A stretch of DNA of 47,069 nucleotides from contig DLMH01000176.1 in the NCBI GenBank assembly GCA_002478115.1, forward strand, positions 1 through 47,069, written 5' to 3'. The notes below the pieces were generated by a model. That model saw only the letters and a list, made by a program, of their open reading frames with translations. It ran no database searches and was not told the origin of the DNA. This DNA comes from Candidatus Acidiferrum typicum (GTDB taxonomy: Bacteria; Acidobacteriota; Terriglobia; Acidiferrales; UBA7541). The position numbers and the translations under genes were made by a program. Below are positions 1-9,661 of this stretch, piece after piece (position 1 is the first letter of the stretch; each line of letters begins with the position of its first letter).

Positions 1-128
1 AAGCTGTGAGAAATGTGGGCTAAGCCTGGAATCCGAAATTGACCAATTGCAGATGAGCGCCTCTCGTTCTGTGTCAAACGATTATCCTGTGAAAACCCAA
101 CTTTGCCGAAGTTGCCTTCTCCCACACC

Positions 129-254
129 ATCCACCACTCAAAATCTGTCATTTCGACCGGGGGGACGGCGCTGTTTGCCGTCCCGGAGCGGAGATACGGT
201 TCTCCATCGCACGTTTTTTGTGCGATGAAATCCCTCTTCGACTTCGGATTTCAG
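129..254. repeat. Repeat family C, copy 1, with 33-bp hairpin insert
   Basis: Imperfect copy of a repeat also seen at 19840-19942 and 44714-44809. It starts with a tract close to ATCCACCACYCAAAATYTGT, continues with TCATTYCGACCGG and a GGACGGC/GCCGTCC stem, and ends in ACTTCGGATTTCAG. Positions 195-227 hold a 33-bp hairpin insert (stem CATCGCAC/GTGCGATG) that is absent from the copy at 44714. The repeat ends next to the 3' end of the minus-strand gene that begins at 256. Nothing coding is evident in 1-255. Confidence 0.8.
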
Positions 255-255
255 G

Positions 256-2172
256 CTATGGGGCAGACTCGACGGGTGGCGGCGGAGGCTCTTTCGGATT
301 GCTGATCTTGTGTGTGGTGTCTACGTCGAACAGCAGATAGTCGCTCAAGAAGTGCCTGTGGTGGTAGCGCTTGCCGCGGAGCTCCATGTACATGTCGGCG
401 CTCCAGGGAAGCCAGAGCTGCACATTTCGCGCGGAGAAATTGACGGGGCCATAATCGACCAGGAGATGATCCTTGGTGAGCCCGAGCCGTGCGACGGGAT
501 CCCGGAGATCCGTTTCAATGCGGAGGACGGCATAACTGGCGCTGGAGATCCAGATGCGTCCCTTGATCGCGATTTCATACGTTGTGTAACCTGTACGCCA
601 CGTCCGAATTCCTCCAGCTTTCGCGTCGCGCTTCTCGTCGAAATGGATTTGCCAGGCCGCCTGCCCGCGCACGTTGGTCAGTCCTTCACAGGAATAATTG
701 AAGCGATCGCGATAAAACGGTTGCAGGACATTCACACCCAGGCTGTTAAGGCCGGTGCTGATGATGGCATCGGAAAAACCGGTCAGGGTACCTGCCCCAT
801 CGCGAAATTCATCCAGATAGAACGAGTTCTTCCCGAGGGGACGAACGAAAACGACGTACGAAAAATCGTGCGTCTTCACCGGTCCAGGCCAGCCGTAGCG
901 GTCAATGTCCTGGTGTTCGATGTGCTCGGTGGCCGTGAATTTCTCAAAATCCACCAATTCCGTGTTCATCCGGTGCAGCGCGCCGTCCAATATTGGCGCA
1001 GCCTGGCATTCCACCCCGGGCGCGACGTCGTAAACGGCGTCATCGGTATCCCGCGGCGCCCAGGGAATTTCAACGAAAGTGACCGGTTTCGTATCCGGCG
1101 CAGGTGGAGCCGGAAGGCTCGCGTCGGAGGGCGAGGGACCAGGTTCCAAACCTTCGCTTTCCACGCGCGCCACCATTTTCCTGGTCACGAACACGGCGGA
1201 GTCCTTCGGGAAGAGCCTCAGAAGTGATTCCCAAGTATGTTTTGCGTCAGCACGTTTGCCCTCGGCGTATTGAATCTCCCCGAGCAGGAACAGGGAAGTC
1301 GCACCCTTTTCCTTGGCGAGAAGAGCGGCGCGAGAAGCTGCGGATTCGGCTTCGCTCAAGCGGTGGAGTTGGAAATAGGCGGAGGCCAATTCGAAGTCGG
1401 CGCGCCAACCTGCGCGGCCCAGGGACACGGCTTTTTCCAGTGAGATGACCGCGTCCGCGGGTGCGCCGCCCTGCAGTTGCATTTGGCCAAGTGAAACGAG
1501 CGCCAATTCGTTGTTGGGGTCCAGGGACAGAGCGCGCTGGAAATTCTCGCGGGCCACATCGGGATGTTGCAAACCGAGTTCCGTAACTCCCAGGAAATAA
1601 ACGACGTCGGAATTGCCGGGAGCTTTCCGCAAGACCTTGGCAAAGGTTTTTCTGGCGCTTTCGTAGCGATCGCGGTTCAAGGCCCCTATACCCAACTGCA
1701 TTTCAGCACGCAGTTGTTGCGTCAGAACCAAGCCGCCAGAGGGGGCTGCCGGCTCAGCCGACCCCGATTCCGGGATGAGATAGATATATAGGGGCAGGCT
1801 CCCGCGACTGGACTCGGAGGCGTAACGCTCGGTCACCCTGCGGAAACCGGGGCAAGTCACTTCCACCTCGTATTCGCCGAACGCAAGGTTGAAAAAATGG
1901 GCCGCGGATGTGCCTTGCGTGGGCAAGACGGCGTTATAGTTCACGCGCGCGGAAGAGAGGTGAACGGCAGCCGTAGCATCGAGAGGATTTCCGTGGTGGT
2001 CACGGACGAAGATGTCGAGATCAAACACAGGAGTGTTCACAGGATTGAAAGGTGATTCGGCAGTTGGCGTGACAGGGTGCTGACCCCAGAGAGGAACCGA
2101 CAAGAGAACAAAAGCAAACCCCAACGCCGCGACACGAACCAGCGTCAGCGAACACAGAAACCTGGCGGGCAT
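256..2172 (-). CDS. Exported TPR protein with N-terminal carboxypeptidase-regulatory-like domain
   Basis: A 638-residue protein. Residues 1-30 form a signal peptide ending near LWGQ, so it is exported. Residues about 45-130 look like a carboxypeptidase-regulatory (beta-sandwich) domain, and about 155-330 contain tandem TPR units such as the DPNNELALVSLGQMQLQGG segment. The C-terminal 260 residues (370-630) form a beta-rich domain of unknown function, followed by a Pro-rich tail. The start ATG has an upstream GGAGGGAG Shine-Dalgarno. It stands alone, divergent from rimP. Function is not known; a cell-envelope scaffold role is inference from the TPRs. Confidence 0.8.
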   Translation of the reverse strand: MPARFLCSLTLVRVAALGFAFVLLSVPLWGQHPVTPTAESPFNPVNTPVFDLDIFVRDHHGNPLDATAAVHLSSARVNYNAVLPTQGTSAAHFFNLAFGEYEVEVTCPGFRRVTERYASESSRGSLPLYIYLIPESGSAEPAAPSGGLVLTQQLRAEMQLGIGALNRDRYESARKTFAKVLRKAPGNSDVVYFLGVTELGLQHPDVARENFQRALSLDPNNELALVSLGQMQLQGGAPADAVISLEKAVSLGRAGWRADFELASAYFQLHRLSEAESAASRAALLAKEKGATSLFLLGEIQYAEGKRADAKHTWESLLRLFPKDSAVFVTRKMVARVESEGLEPGPSPSDASLPAPPAPDTKPVTFVEIPWAPRDTDDAVYDVAPGVECQAAPILDGALHRMNTELVDFEKFTATEHIEHQDIDRYGWPGPVKTHDFSYVVFVRPLGKNSFYLDEFRDGAGTLTGFSDAIISTGLNSLGVNVLQPFYRDRFNYSCEGLTNVRGQAAWQIHFDEKRDAKAGGIRTWRTGYTTYEIAIKGRIWISSASYAVLRIETDLRDPVARLGLTKDHLLVDYGPVNFSARNVQLWLPWSADMYMELRGKRYHHRHFLSDYLLFDVDTTHKISNPKEPPPPPVESAP

Positions 2173-2490
2173 TCCGGGCCGCTCCCTCCGCTAAAAACAC
2201 ACACGCACATTAAGCATACGCTGAGGTGGGTTCAAGGGGAAGGCAAGTGCACGTAAATGTTGCAAGCTGTTAGCAAGATCAAAGATAGGAAGGGAGCCAG
2301 AAAGAACCGGTTTGCCGGGGTCAAATGAGGGAACTGCGAGGATTGAACCTATAAAGTGACACCGGTGTATGGCAAAATTATTATCCCGAGGCTGGCTCAG
2401 GATTCTCCTGTCCAGGCCCCTGGGTGCCTTGCTTTTACAGTGCTGCGGGAATATACTGACTCTTCGCTCTGAAACGGGTCGCACCATCGC
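2173..2490. other. Gene-free region upstream of rimP
   Basis: About 320 bases between the divergent TPR gene and the rimP leader hairpin. Short ORFs here lack ribosome binding sites and protein-like composition. It must hold the promoters for both flanking genes, but no box pair stood out: TTGAAC at 2343-2348 has only a weak -10 partner at a poor spacing. Confidence 0.5.
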
Positions 2491-2512
2491 GTGGGCGCAA
2501 GCCCACTTTTTT
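2491..2512 (+). terminator. Hairpin plus T-tract in the rimP-nusA-infB leader (possible attenuator)
   Basis: Stem GTGGGC (2491-2496), GNRA-type loop GCAA, complementary arm GCCCAC (2501-2506), then six T residues. This has the shape of an intrinsic terminator and lies 54 bases before the rimP GTG, inside the presumed leader. Terminator-like leaders ahead of rimP are known in gammaproteobacteria (Rfam rimP leader). Attenuation here is inference. Confidence 0.6.
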
Positions 2513-2565
2513 GTTGCCGCCGGTGGGAACGAGCTTGAGACCGGCTTAGGCCGGGGAGTCTTCGC

Positions 2566-3078
2566 GTGAATTTGGAAAAGGTCCGCGAAGCCGCCGAACG
2601 GGTAGCACGTTCGGAGGGCTTGGAAGTCGTGGATGTCGAATGGAAGATCGGTAAGCAGCGCTTCCTCCGGGTATACATCGACCGGGTGCCGTCGGCGAAG
2701 CCCGTGGAAGCGGCTGAGGGCGGTACGCCGCCGGACCCCTTCCCCAAGATCAGTCACGCGGATTGCCAGCGGGTCAGCCAGCAGTTGAGCGTGATTTTGG
2801 ATGTGGAGGAACTGGTACCCGGTCCGGGCTATATCCTGGAAATCAGTTCGCCAGGAATGGATCGCGCGCTGAAAAAGGCCGGGGATTTCGAGCGCTTCAC
2901 GGGCCGCCTGGCGAAGATTACGACGAACGAGCCCACCGGCGAGGCCAAGTTTTTTGAAGGGCGGTTGAAGGGATTCGCGGAAGGAAAAGTCCGCATGGAG
3001 TTGAAGGGCAAGGAAGCACAAGTGGTGGAAATACCCTTGGAGACGATTCGAAAGGCCAACTTGGTGGTGGAATTTTAG
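2566..3078 (+). CDS. rimP: Ribosome maturation factor RimP
   Basis: RimP helps assemble the 30S subunit. The 170-residue product has the family's two domains: an N-terminal alpha/beta domain (VDVEWKIGKQRFLRVYIDR near residues 22-40) and a C-terminal SH3-like domain from about residue 110. Between them is a Pro-rich insertion around residues 44-65. The ISSPGMDRAL motif near residues 95-104 is typical. The GTG start at 2566 is supported by a GGGGAG site about 7 bases upstream. It leads the operon, with 9 bases to nusA. Confidence 0.95.
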   Translation: MNLEKVREAAERVARSEGLEVVDVEWKIGKQRFLRVYIDRVPSAKPVEAAEGGTPPDPFPKISHADCQRVSQQLSVILDVEELVPGPGYILEISSPGMDRALKKAGDFERFTGRLAKITTNEPTGEAKFFEGRLKGFAEGKVRMELKGKEAQVVEIPLETIRKANLVVEF

Positions 3079-3087
3079 GAACAGGAA

Positions 3088-4605
3088 ATGGCGAATCTTC
3101 TTTATCAACAAATTGAGATGCTCAGCCGGGAGAAGCATATCGAGCCGGCGGTGGTGATTTCCGCCATCGAAGACGCCATGGTCGTTGCGGCTCGCAAGTT
3201 TTACAAGACGGAAGAGGACTTGCGCGCGAAGTTCAACGCGGAATCCGGCCAGGTGGACGTGTTTTCGGTGCTCACGGTGGTCGAGGAAGTGGCCGACCCC
3301 AAGCGGGAAATCAGTGTTGCGGATGCAAAAAAGAAAAATCCGAACGCCGAAGTAGGCACGGAAATCCTGACTATCAAGCCCACGGACGTGCTGGGGCGGA
3401 TCGCGGCGCAAACCGCCAAGCAGGTGATCCTGCAAAAGGTGCGGGAAGCGGAACGCGACACCATTTACAACGAGTATCACACCCGCACGGGCGAACTGGT
3501 CACCGTGATCGTGAAGCGGGCGGAAGGCCCGGACCTGATCGTGGACATGGGGCGAACGGAAGCGCGTTTGCCGAAGCGCGAACAGTCCAAGCTGGAAACC
3601 TACAACATCGGCGAACGCCTGCGCGTGGTGATCCGCACCGTGGACCGGGCGGCGAAGGGTCCGCAGGTCATCGTATCGCGTGCGGATGCGGCGCTGGTGC
3701 AGCGGCTGTTTGAGATGGAAGTGCCGGAAATTTATGACGGCACGGTGCAAATCCGTGCGGCGGCACGGGAAGCGGGCGAGCGCACGAAGGTGGCGGTAGC
3801 CAGCCGCGACAAAGACGTCGATCCCGTGGGTGCCTGCGTGGGCATGAAGGGCATGCGCGTGCAATCCATCATCCGCGAATTGCGCGGCGAGAAGATCGAC
3901 ATTATTCCCTACAACGAAGAGACGGTGGCTTTTGCGCAGAAGGCCCTGAGCCCGGCCAAAGTGACGCGCGTGCAGATCGTCGATCCGGAGACCAAGAAAC
4001 TCGAAGTGATCGTGGAGGATTCGCAACTCTCCCTGGCCATCGGGAAAAAGGGCCAGAACGTCCGCCTGGCCAGCAAGCTGATTGGCTGGGACATCGACAT
4101 CAAGAGCGAAGAAGAGAAGCGTCGCGAGATCGAAGAGCAGATGACGGCGCTGACCACGGCGGTGACGTCACTGACGGTGCTGGCGGGCGTCGGGCCGAAG
4201 ACCATCGAGAAGATCGAAGCGGCGGGAATTACTTCACTGGAAAAGCTCGCCGGGATGACGCCGGAGCAATTGATGGAAATTCCGGGCATCGGCGAAAAGA
4301 TGGTGGACAAAATTTATCAAGCGGTGAACCGCTTCTACGAAAGCGGAGACACCGCGGCGGCGACACCGGCGGAAGCCGCTGCGGAAGGCGCCGAAGCAGC
4401 CGAAGCTGCGCCGGCAACAGAAGCCGAAAGCGCAAGTGAAACAGCCAGCGAAGCCAGCGCCGAACCCGGGGCCGAACCCGGGGCGCAAGCCGCCGCCGAA
4501 ACAAAATCTGATGCCGAAGAACCTGCCGCCGAGGCTACCTCCGCGGCCGCTGCCTCCGCGGAAGCGCAAGCTCCGGCGAAACAGCAGGAAGAGAAAAGTT
4601 CCTAA
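3088..4605 (+). CDS. nusA: Transcription termination/antitermination factor NusA
   Basis: NusA binds RNA polymerase and nascent RNA, affecting pausing, termination and antitermination. Its 505 residues show the NusA N-terminal domain (1-125), an S1 domain (from about 134), KH1 (VGMKGMRVQSI near 248) and KH2 (AIGKKGQNVRLAS near 315). A helix-hairpin-helix region follows (LAGVGPKTIEKI near 365 and IPGIGEKM near 398). From about residue 419 there is a low-complexity Ala/Glu tail of some 85 residues, not part of the conserved core. An AGGAACAGGAA ribosome site overlaps the end of rimP. infB starts 6 bases later. Confidence 0.97.
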   Translation: MANLLYQQIEMLSREKHIEPAVVISAIEDAMVVAARKFYKTEEDLRAKFNAESGQVDVFSVLTVVEEVADPKREISVADAKKKNPNAEVGTEILTIKPTDVLGRIAAQTAKQVILQKVREAERDTIYNEYHTRTGELVTVIVKRAEGPDLIVDMGRTEARLPKREQSKLETYNIGERLRVVIRTVDRAAKGPQVIVSRADAALVQRLFEMEVPEIYDGTVQIRAAAREAGERTKVAVASRDKDVDPVGACVGMKGMRVQSIIRELRGEKIDIIPYNEETVAFAQKALSPAKVTRVQIVDPETKKLEVIVEDSQLSLAIGKKGQNVRLASKLIGWDIDIKSEEEKRREIEEQMTALTTAVTSLTVLAGVGPKTIEKIEAAGITSLEKLAGMTPEQLMEIPGIGEKMVDKIYQAVNRFYESGDTAAATPAEAAAEGAEAAEAAPATEAESASETASEASAEPGAEPGAQAAAETKSDAEEPAAEATSAAAASAEAQAPAKQQEEKSS

Positions 4606-4611
4606 CGAAGC

Positions 4612-7551
4612 ATGAGCGACGCATCCCAAGTCCGCATCAATGAGCTCGCCCGCGAACTCGAGGTCAAGGCTAAAGCCATCATTGACCTTCTTGCGGGGTT
4701 TGGCGTAACGGAAAAGAAAACACACTCCAGTTCGATCACCGTCGAAGTTGCGGAGAAGGTCCGGCACCATTTGAAGGGTGTTGCCGACGCCGAAGCAGCA
4801 GCCGATGCGGAACGCGCCGCGAAAGAATCGGCGGCAAAAGCGGCGCAGAGGCGGCCCGTGCTGCATGCAGCGACCGCGGCTCCGGCGAAACCCGTGGTAC
4901 CCGTCGCGGGTGCGCCTGCAGCACATGCACCCGCGGCACATGCCCCCGCAGCCCATCCGGCGGCTCCGGCTGCGCCGAAAGCAGTTCCAACGACTCCGGC
5001 TGCTGCGCCGGCCCCCGCCGCGCCTGTTGCGCGGCCAGCGGCTCCGGCAGCACCCACAGCAGCGCCAGGTCCTGTGGCAGTCAAACCAGTGGCACCTGCG
5101 GTTGTTTCCGCGCCTTCTGCCGCTCCAAGGCCTACGCCCGCGCACCCGCACCGGCCTGCCGCTCCTGCGGCACAACCGGCAGCAGCGCGTACGGCCCCGA
5201 GTGGCGCGCCACCGGCAGGACGTCCAGCGCAGCCCGGCACGCAACCAATGGCAGCGCGCCCAGCGGCCGCAGCTCCTGGTGCGCCAGCACGCACACAAGT
5301 TCCTTCCCGCTCGATGCCCACCGGCAACCGCGGGCCAGTTCCCGGCACGGTGCCGGGCAGCGGCCAGCGCCCGAGCGGCCCACGACCCGGACAGCCGATG
5401 CGTCCGCAGCAGTCAGGACAGGGTGGGCGACCATATACCTCGCGCCCTGGCAGTCCAGGTGGACCGGGCGGAACAGGCCGTCCATTTGGGCAGAGACCTG
5501 GAGCGGTGCCGACGGGATCGCGTCCCGGCTCGCGCGCACCCGGTCGGCCAGGGATGTTGCCGCCATTTCCAGAGAGGATGCCGGTGAAGGCGGAGCCTGG
5601 CAAACCGCTTTATGCGCGGAGGCCAACGCAGCGCCAGCGGCCCATGGCGGACAAACGGGAGATGGAAGGCGAGCGCAAACTGCATCCGACGCGGCAACGC
5701 CAGGGTGCGGGTGGCCGCGGCGTGGCCGCAGCGACGATTGCGCCGCCGGAACCGCGTGCGCCCCGTGAAGTGACGCTGACGGAAGGCATCACCATCCGCG
5801 AATTGGCGGAGAAGCTGGACATCCGCGCGAAGGATTTGCTGAAGACCTTGCTGGATCGCGGTGTCTTCGCGAGCATCAACCAGGCGCTGGATGTGCCGAC
5901 AGCAACAGGCCTGGCGCAATCATTTAATGGCGTGGTCAGCGTGGTGTCCTTCGAAGAAGAAATGGTGTTGGAAGTTGCGAAAGAAGAGACCCAGGAAAAC
6001 CTGAGGCCGCGGCCGCCGGTGGTTACGGTAATGGGCCACGTGGACCACGGGAAAACCAGTTTGCTTGACGCCATCCGGGAAGCGGACGTCGCCGGGGGCG
6101 AGGCGGGCGGCATCACGCAGCACATCGGCGCGTACAAGGTGCAGGTGCAAGGGAAGAACGTGGTGTTTGTGGACACGCCGGGCCACGAAGCGTTTACGCG
6201 CATGCGGGCGCGCGGCGCGAAGGTGACGGACATCGTGGTGCTGGTGGTGGCCGCGGATGACGGCGTCATGCCGCAGACGCGCGAAGCCATTGACCACGCG
6301 AAGGCCGCAAATGTGCCGATTATCGTGGCGGTGAACAAGATTGATAAACCGGAAGCGCAGCCGGAGCGGGTGAAGCGGCAGCTAACGGAGCTGGGGCTGA
6401 TGCCTTCGGAATGGGGCGGCGACACGGAAGTCGTGGAGGTCTCGGCGAAAAAGCGCCAGAACCTCGAGAAGCTGCTGGAGATTATTCTGCTGGTGGCGGA
6501 CCTGCGCGAGTTGAAGGCGAATCCGGACGCGCCGGCGAGCGGTACGGTGTTGGAATCGCGTATGGACAAGGGCCGCGGCCCGGTGGCCACGGTCCTCGTG
6601 CAGAACGGCACGCTGAACACCAGCGACTTCTTTATCGCGGGTTCCGTGTTCGGCAAAGTGCGCGCGATGTTTGATGAACGAGGCAGACCCGTCAAGACGG
6701 CGCCACCTTCGACGCCGGTGGAGGTGCTGGGCTTGCAGGGTGTTCCGGAGGCCGGAGACCACTTCCAGGTGACGGAGGAGGCCAAGGCGCGCCACGTTGT
6801 CGAATACCGCCAGTCCAAGCAGCGCGATGCGGCGCTGCGCGCAAGTGCCGGCGGAAGAATCACGCTGGACCAGTTGCACGAGCAGTTGAAAGCCGGCGAG
6901 GTCAAGGAACTCCCCATCGTCATCAAGGCGGACGTGCAAGGTTCCGCGGAAGTGCTGGGCGAGATGCTGCCGAAGCTCTCCGATGATCGCGTGAAGCTGA
7001 AGATCATCAGCGAGGGCGTGGGAGCCGTAACGGAAAACGATGTGCTTCTGGCTTCCGCGTCAGGCGCCATCATCATTGCCTTCGGTGTGCGTCCAGACCG
7101 CAAGGCAGCGGATCTGGCGCAGCAAGAGAAAGTCGATATCCGCACGCACAACATCATCTACGAGGTTTCTGACGAGATTAAAAAGGCCATGGAAGGGTTG
7201 CTGGAACCGGTCATTCAGGAGTCCTACCTGGGCCGGGCGGATGTGCGCAATACCTTCCGGATCAAGGGATCGGGAACGGTGGCGGGCTGCTACGTGCTCG
7301 ATGGGATTATGAAGCGGGACGCGCAGGTGCGCGTGGTGAGAGATGGAACGGTGATCTATACGTCGAAACTGAGCTCCTTGAAGCGCTTCAAGGATGACGC
7401 CAGCGAAGTGCGCGCCGGGTTCGAGTGCGGCCTGGGTATCGCCAATTTCAACGACGTGAAGGTGGGCGACGTTCTGGAGTGTTTCAACGTCCAAAAGATC
7501 AGTGCTGCCGAAGCCGCAGGCCAGGGCAGCGGGCCCTCCGGCCGCAAGTAG
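4612..7551 (+). CDS. infB: Translation initiation factor IF-2
   Basis: The GTPase that delivers initiator tRNA to the ribosome. 979 residues. An IF2_N helical module lies at 1-55. A very long Ala/Pro/Arg-rich linker fills roughly 56-385, with tandem short units such as repeated AAHAP. A second IF2_N module is at about 388-440. The G domain has G1 GHVDHGKTS near 475, G3 DTPGHEAF near 520 and G4 NKID near 575. Domains II-IV follow. The linker is longer than in most IF-2 proteins and strongly GC-rich. It is translationally close to nusA (6-base gap). Confidence 0.97.
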   Translation: MSDASQVRINELARELEVKAKAIIDLLAGFGVTEKKTHSSSITVEVAEKVRHHLKGVADAEAAADAERAAKESAAKAAQRRPVLHAATAAPAKPVVPVAGAPAAHAPAAHAPAAHPAAPAAPKAVPTTPAAAPAPAAPVARPAAPAAPTAAPGPVAVKPVAPAVVSAPSAAPRPTPAHPHRPAAPAAQPAAARTAPSGAPPAGRPAQPGTQPMAARPAAAAPGAPARTQVPSRSMPTGNRGPVPGTVPGSGQRPSGPRPGQPMRPQQSGQGGRPYTSRPGSPGGPGGTGRPFGQRPGAVPTGSRPGSRAPGRPGMLPPFPERMPVKAEPGKPLYARRPTQRQRPMADKREMEGERKLHPTRQRQGAGGRGVAAATIAPPEPRAPREVTLTEGITIRELAEKLDIRAKDLLKTLLDRGVFASINQALDVPTATGLAQSFNGVVSVVSFEEEMVLEVAKEETQENLRPRPPVVTVMGHVDHGKTSLLDAIREADVAGGEAGGITQHIGAYKVQVQGKNVVFVDTPGHEAFTRMRARGAKVTDIVVLVVAADDGVMPQTREAIDHAKAANVPIIVAVNKIDKPEAQPERVKRQLTELGLMPSEWGGDTEVVEVSAKKRQNLEKLLEIILLVADLRELKANPDAPASGTVLESRMDKGRGPVATVLVQNGTLNTSDFFIAGSVFGKVRAMFDERGRPVKTAPPSTPVEVLGLQGVPEAGDHFQVTEEAKARHVVEYRQSKQRDAALRASAGGRITLDQLHEQLKAGEVKELPIVIKADVQGSAEVLGEMLPKLSDDRVKLKIISEGVGAVTENDVLLASASGAIIIAFGVRPDRKAADLAQQEKVDIRTHNIIYEVSDEIKKAMEGLLEPVIQESYLGRADVRNTFRIKGSGTVAGCYVLDGIMKRDAQVRVVRDGTVIYTSKLSSLKRFKDDASEVRAGFECGLGIANFNDVKVGDVLECFNVQKISAAEAAGQGSGPSGRK

Positions 7552-7691
7552 GGCTGGCAGATCGGGAAACAGGGATTCCTGGGGCACACCCCGCACCCAG
7601 AGAATTACCTGACAAGGATGAGCGCGCAAGAGGGGAAGCCGCCCCTCCAAATACAAAAGAGATTCTGAAAGAAGCAGACTCGGAGCCGCGT

Positions 7692-7973
7692 ATGCCGGTT
7701 GGATTGCTGACGTTGGAACTGCACATCGCCGAAGCTCAATCCTTGAAAGACAAGCGGCAGGTGCTGCGCAGTTTGAAGGATCGCTTGCGGGCGCAGTTTA
7801 ATGTGGCGGTGGCGGAGCTGGATTTCATGGATACCTGGCAGCGCTCGGTGGTAGGAGTGGTCACGGTATCGAATGAAGAGCAGCACGTCGAAGAAGCGCT
7901 GCAGAAGGTTTTGGCGGAGGCGGACCGGCTGTTGGGGCCGCTGGTGGTCGGGCATGCGGTGGAGATATTGTGA
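7692..7973 (+). CDS. YlxP/DUF503 family protein
   Basis: A 93-residue protein of the DUF503 (YlxP) family, whose genes often sit between infB and rbfA. Motifs: the N-terminal strand PVGLLTLELHI, the SLKDKRQVLRSLKDRLR helix near residues 17-33, and AVAELDFMDTWQR. The exact function is unknown; a link to ribosome or RNA metabolism is inferred from neighbours. The open frame extends further upstream, but this ATG has a GGAG site about 6 bases before it and the family begins here. Confidence 0.88.
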   Translation: MPVGLLTLELHIAEAQSLKDKRQVLRSLKDRLRAQFNVAVAELDFMDTWQRSVVGVVTVSNEEQHVEEALQKVLAEADRLLGPLVVGHAVEIL

Positions 7974-8077
7974 CTCGGTGCATCGAAATGCGCGCCTCGG
8001 GAATGCGTTGTCGGGGAATGCTGATTAGATAACAGGAACTCCGAAGCGGGAAACTCTGAACCAGGCAAGTTACAAAG

Positions 8078-8464
8078 ATGAGCCCTGACCATCATCGTCA
8101 CGAACGCGTGGGCGAGGAAATCACGCACGAGGTCAATGCTATGCTCGCCGGCGAGTTGAAGGACCCGCGGCTGGAGGGGAGCGTGTCCGTCAGCTATGTG
8201 CGCGTGCAGCCGGACATGAAACACGCGCGGGTGTTCGTGAGCGTGGGGAGCGAGAACGCCAGGGAGCAGACAGACGCCATCAAGGCGCTGGAGCATGCGA
8301 TGGGATACATCCGGCATGAGCTGGTGGAGCGGCTGCAGTTGCGGCGCGTTCCGGAGCTCCACTTCACGCTGGATCTTTCGCAGGAGCATGTGGAGCGCAT
8401 CGAGCGGCTGCTGAAAGAAGCGAAGAGCGAAAAGCCGCCCAACAAGCCTGAAACCAACTTGTAG
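8078..8464 (+). CDS. rbfA: 30S ribosome-binding factor RbfA
   Basis: RbfA matures the 16S rRNA 5' end during 30S assembly. The product has 128 residues, close to the family norm. Recognisable parts are the N-terminal helix (RVGEEITHEVNAMLAGELKDPRL), the KH-like strand VSVSYVRVQPDMKHARVFVSV, and the RRVPELHFTLD segment near residues 88-98. No DHH-family oligoribonuclease gene is found before truB, although that is common in other bacteria. Confidence 0.95.
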   Translation: MSPDHHRHERVGEEITHEVNAMLAGELKDPRLEGSVSVSYVRVQPDMKHARVFVSVGSENAREQTDAIKALEHAMGYIRHELVERLQLRRVPELHFTLDLSQEHVERIERLLKEAKSEKPPNKPETNL

Positions 8465-8599
8465 ATGCGTGAGGGCAGCCGGGGCAGGAGCCTGACTTCC
8501 ACAATGGAAGAGCGAGAGAGCCGCGGAAGATCGCACTAGAATCAATCCAAATCGCCTGGAAACGAAACACCGAAATCTAAAGCCAACTCCGATTCCGTC

Positions 8600-9574
8600 A
8601 TGCCACGCCAACCCAAACCGGCTCCTTTCGATGGAGCGCTCGTCATCAACAAGCCCCAGGGCAAGACTTCGCACGACATTGTCGATGCGGTGCGGCACAT
8701 GGCGGGGTTCCGGCAAATCGGGCATCTGGGGACGCTGGATCCTTTGGCGACAGGTGTGCTTGTTCTCCTGCTGGGCAAAGCGACCCGGCTGGTGCGGTTT
8801 TATGCGGGCCGCCGCAAACGATATGAAGCGGGATTCCGCTTTGGCTTTGCCACGAACACCTATGATTCGGAGGGAGTGGCGCAAAGCCCCGATTGCGCGC
8901 CAGTGCTCGAGCGCGAAGTTCTGGAACGCCTGGCAACGGAATCGCTGGGACGCTTTGAGCAGATGCCCCCGATATTTTCCGCCAAAAAAGTCCATGGGCG
9001 GCCGGCGTATGAACTTGCGCGAAAAAATCAGGTGGTGGTACTCAAGCCTGCTTCCGTGGAGTTGTTTGAGTACCGCTTGACGGGAATCGAAGGCAGCATC
9101 GCGCGCTTCTCGATGGAGTGCTCGTCGGGGACGTATATCCGCTCGCTGGCCCACGACATGGGGCAAAAACTGGGCTGCGGCGCCCATCTCGCGGAGATTA
9201 CGCGCACGGCGGTGGGCGAGTTTTCGCTGGAACAGGCCATTCCCCTTGAGGAGCTTGCGGAGGACGCCCGCGCAGGGAGACTGGAGAGCAGGCTGATTCC
9301 GCTGGAAGGGCTGTTGCCGAATTTTCCGAGTACGCATGTCCTGCCGGTGCTCGAAAAACGCGTGCGCCACGGTGGGAAGTTCAACGTGCTGCTGTCACAG
9401 CTCCAGCCAGGCCGGACGGAGCTTCCGCCCGGAGCGACGTCGGAACTCGATGCCGCTGGGCTGGGCGCGCCGAGGCTGCGGGTGTTGAGCCAGGAGAATA
9501 AGTTGATCGCGATCGCGGAAGCAGTGGTGCCCCGGACGTACCAGCTGATCGTGGTGTTCGACCCGCTCCCCTAG
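8600..9574 (+). CDS. truB: tRNA pseudouridine(55) synthase TruB
   Basis: Makes pseudouridine 55 in the T-loop of tRNAs. 324 residues. The catalytic Asp is D47 in GHLGTLDPLATG. Other family blocks seen are LVINKPQGKTSHD (residues 14-26), KRYEAGFRFG, and the GTYIRSLAHDMG motif near 180. The C-terminal 80 residues form a less conserved PUA-like part. It is the last gene of the + strand translation cluster and converges on the secretin gene. Confidence 0.95.
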   Translation: MPRQPKPAPFDGALVINKPQGKTSHDIVDAVRHMAGFRQIGHLGTLDPLATGVLVLLLGKATRLVRFYAGRRKRYEAGFRFGFATNTYDSEGVAQSPDCAPVLEREVLERLATESLGRFEQMPPIFSAKKVHGRPAYELARKNQVVVLKPASVELFEYRLTGIEGSIARFSMECSSGTYIRSLAHDMGQKLGCGAHLAEITRTAVGEFSLEQAIPLEELAEDARAGRLESRLIPLEGLLPNFPSTHVLPVLEKRVRHGGKFNVLLSQLQPGRTELPPGATSELDAAGLGAPRLRVLSQENKLIAIAEAVVPRTYQLIVVFDPLP

Positions 9575-9661
9575 CATTGCCTCGCGCCCTAAGGCCGCGT
9601 GCGCCTCTGATCCCCAACTTCTCCTGCAACACCCGTTCTCGCCGTTGCCGCTGGACCAGGC

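Noticed and set aside
47..340. Plus-strand 97-residue frame at the left edge
   Set aside because: It reads through repeat family C into the antisense of the TPR gene.
2369..2569. Short frame (66 residues) overlapping the rimP leader
   Set aside because: It runs through the hairpin and the rimP start, lacks a ribosome site and has no protein-like pattern.
4234..5626. Long minus-strand frames opposite nusA and infB
   Set aside because: Composition is Arg/Gly/Cys-rich as expected from reading the Ala/Pro-rich linker backwards; no motifs.
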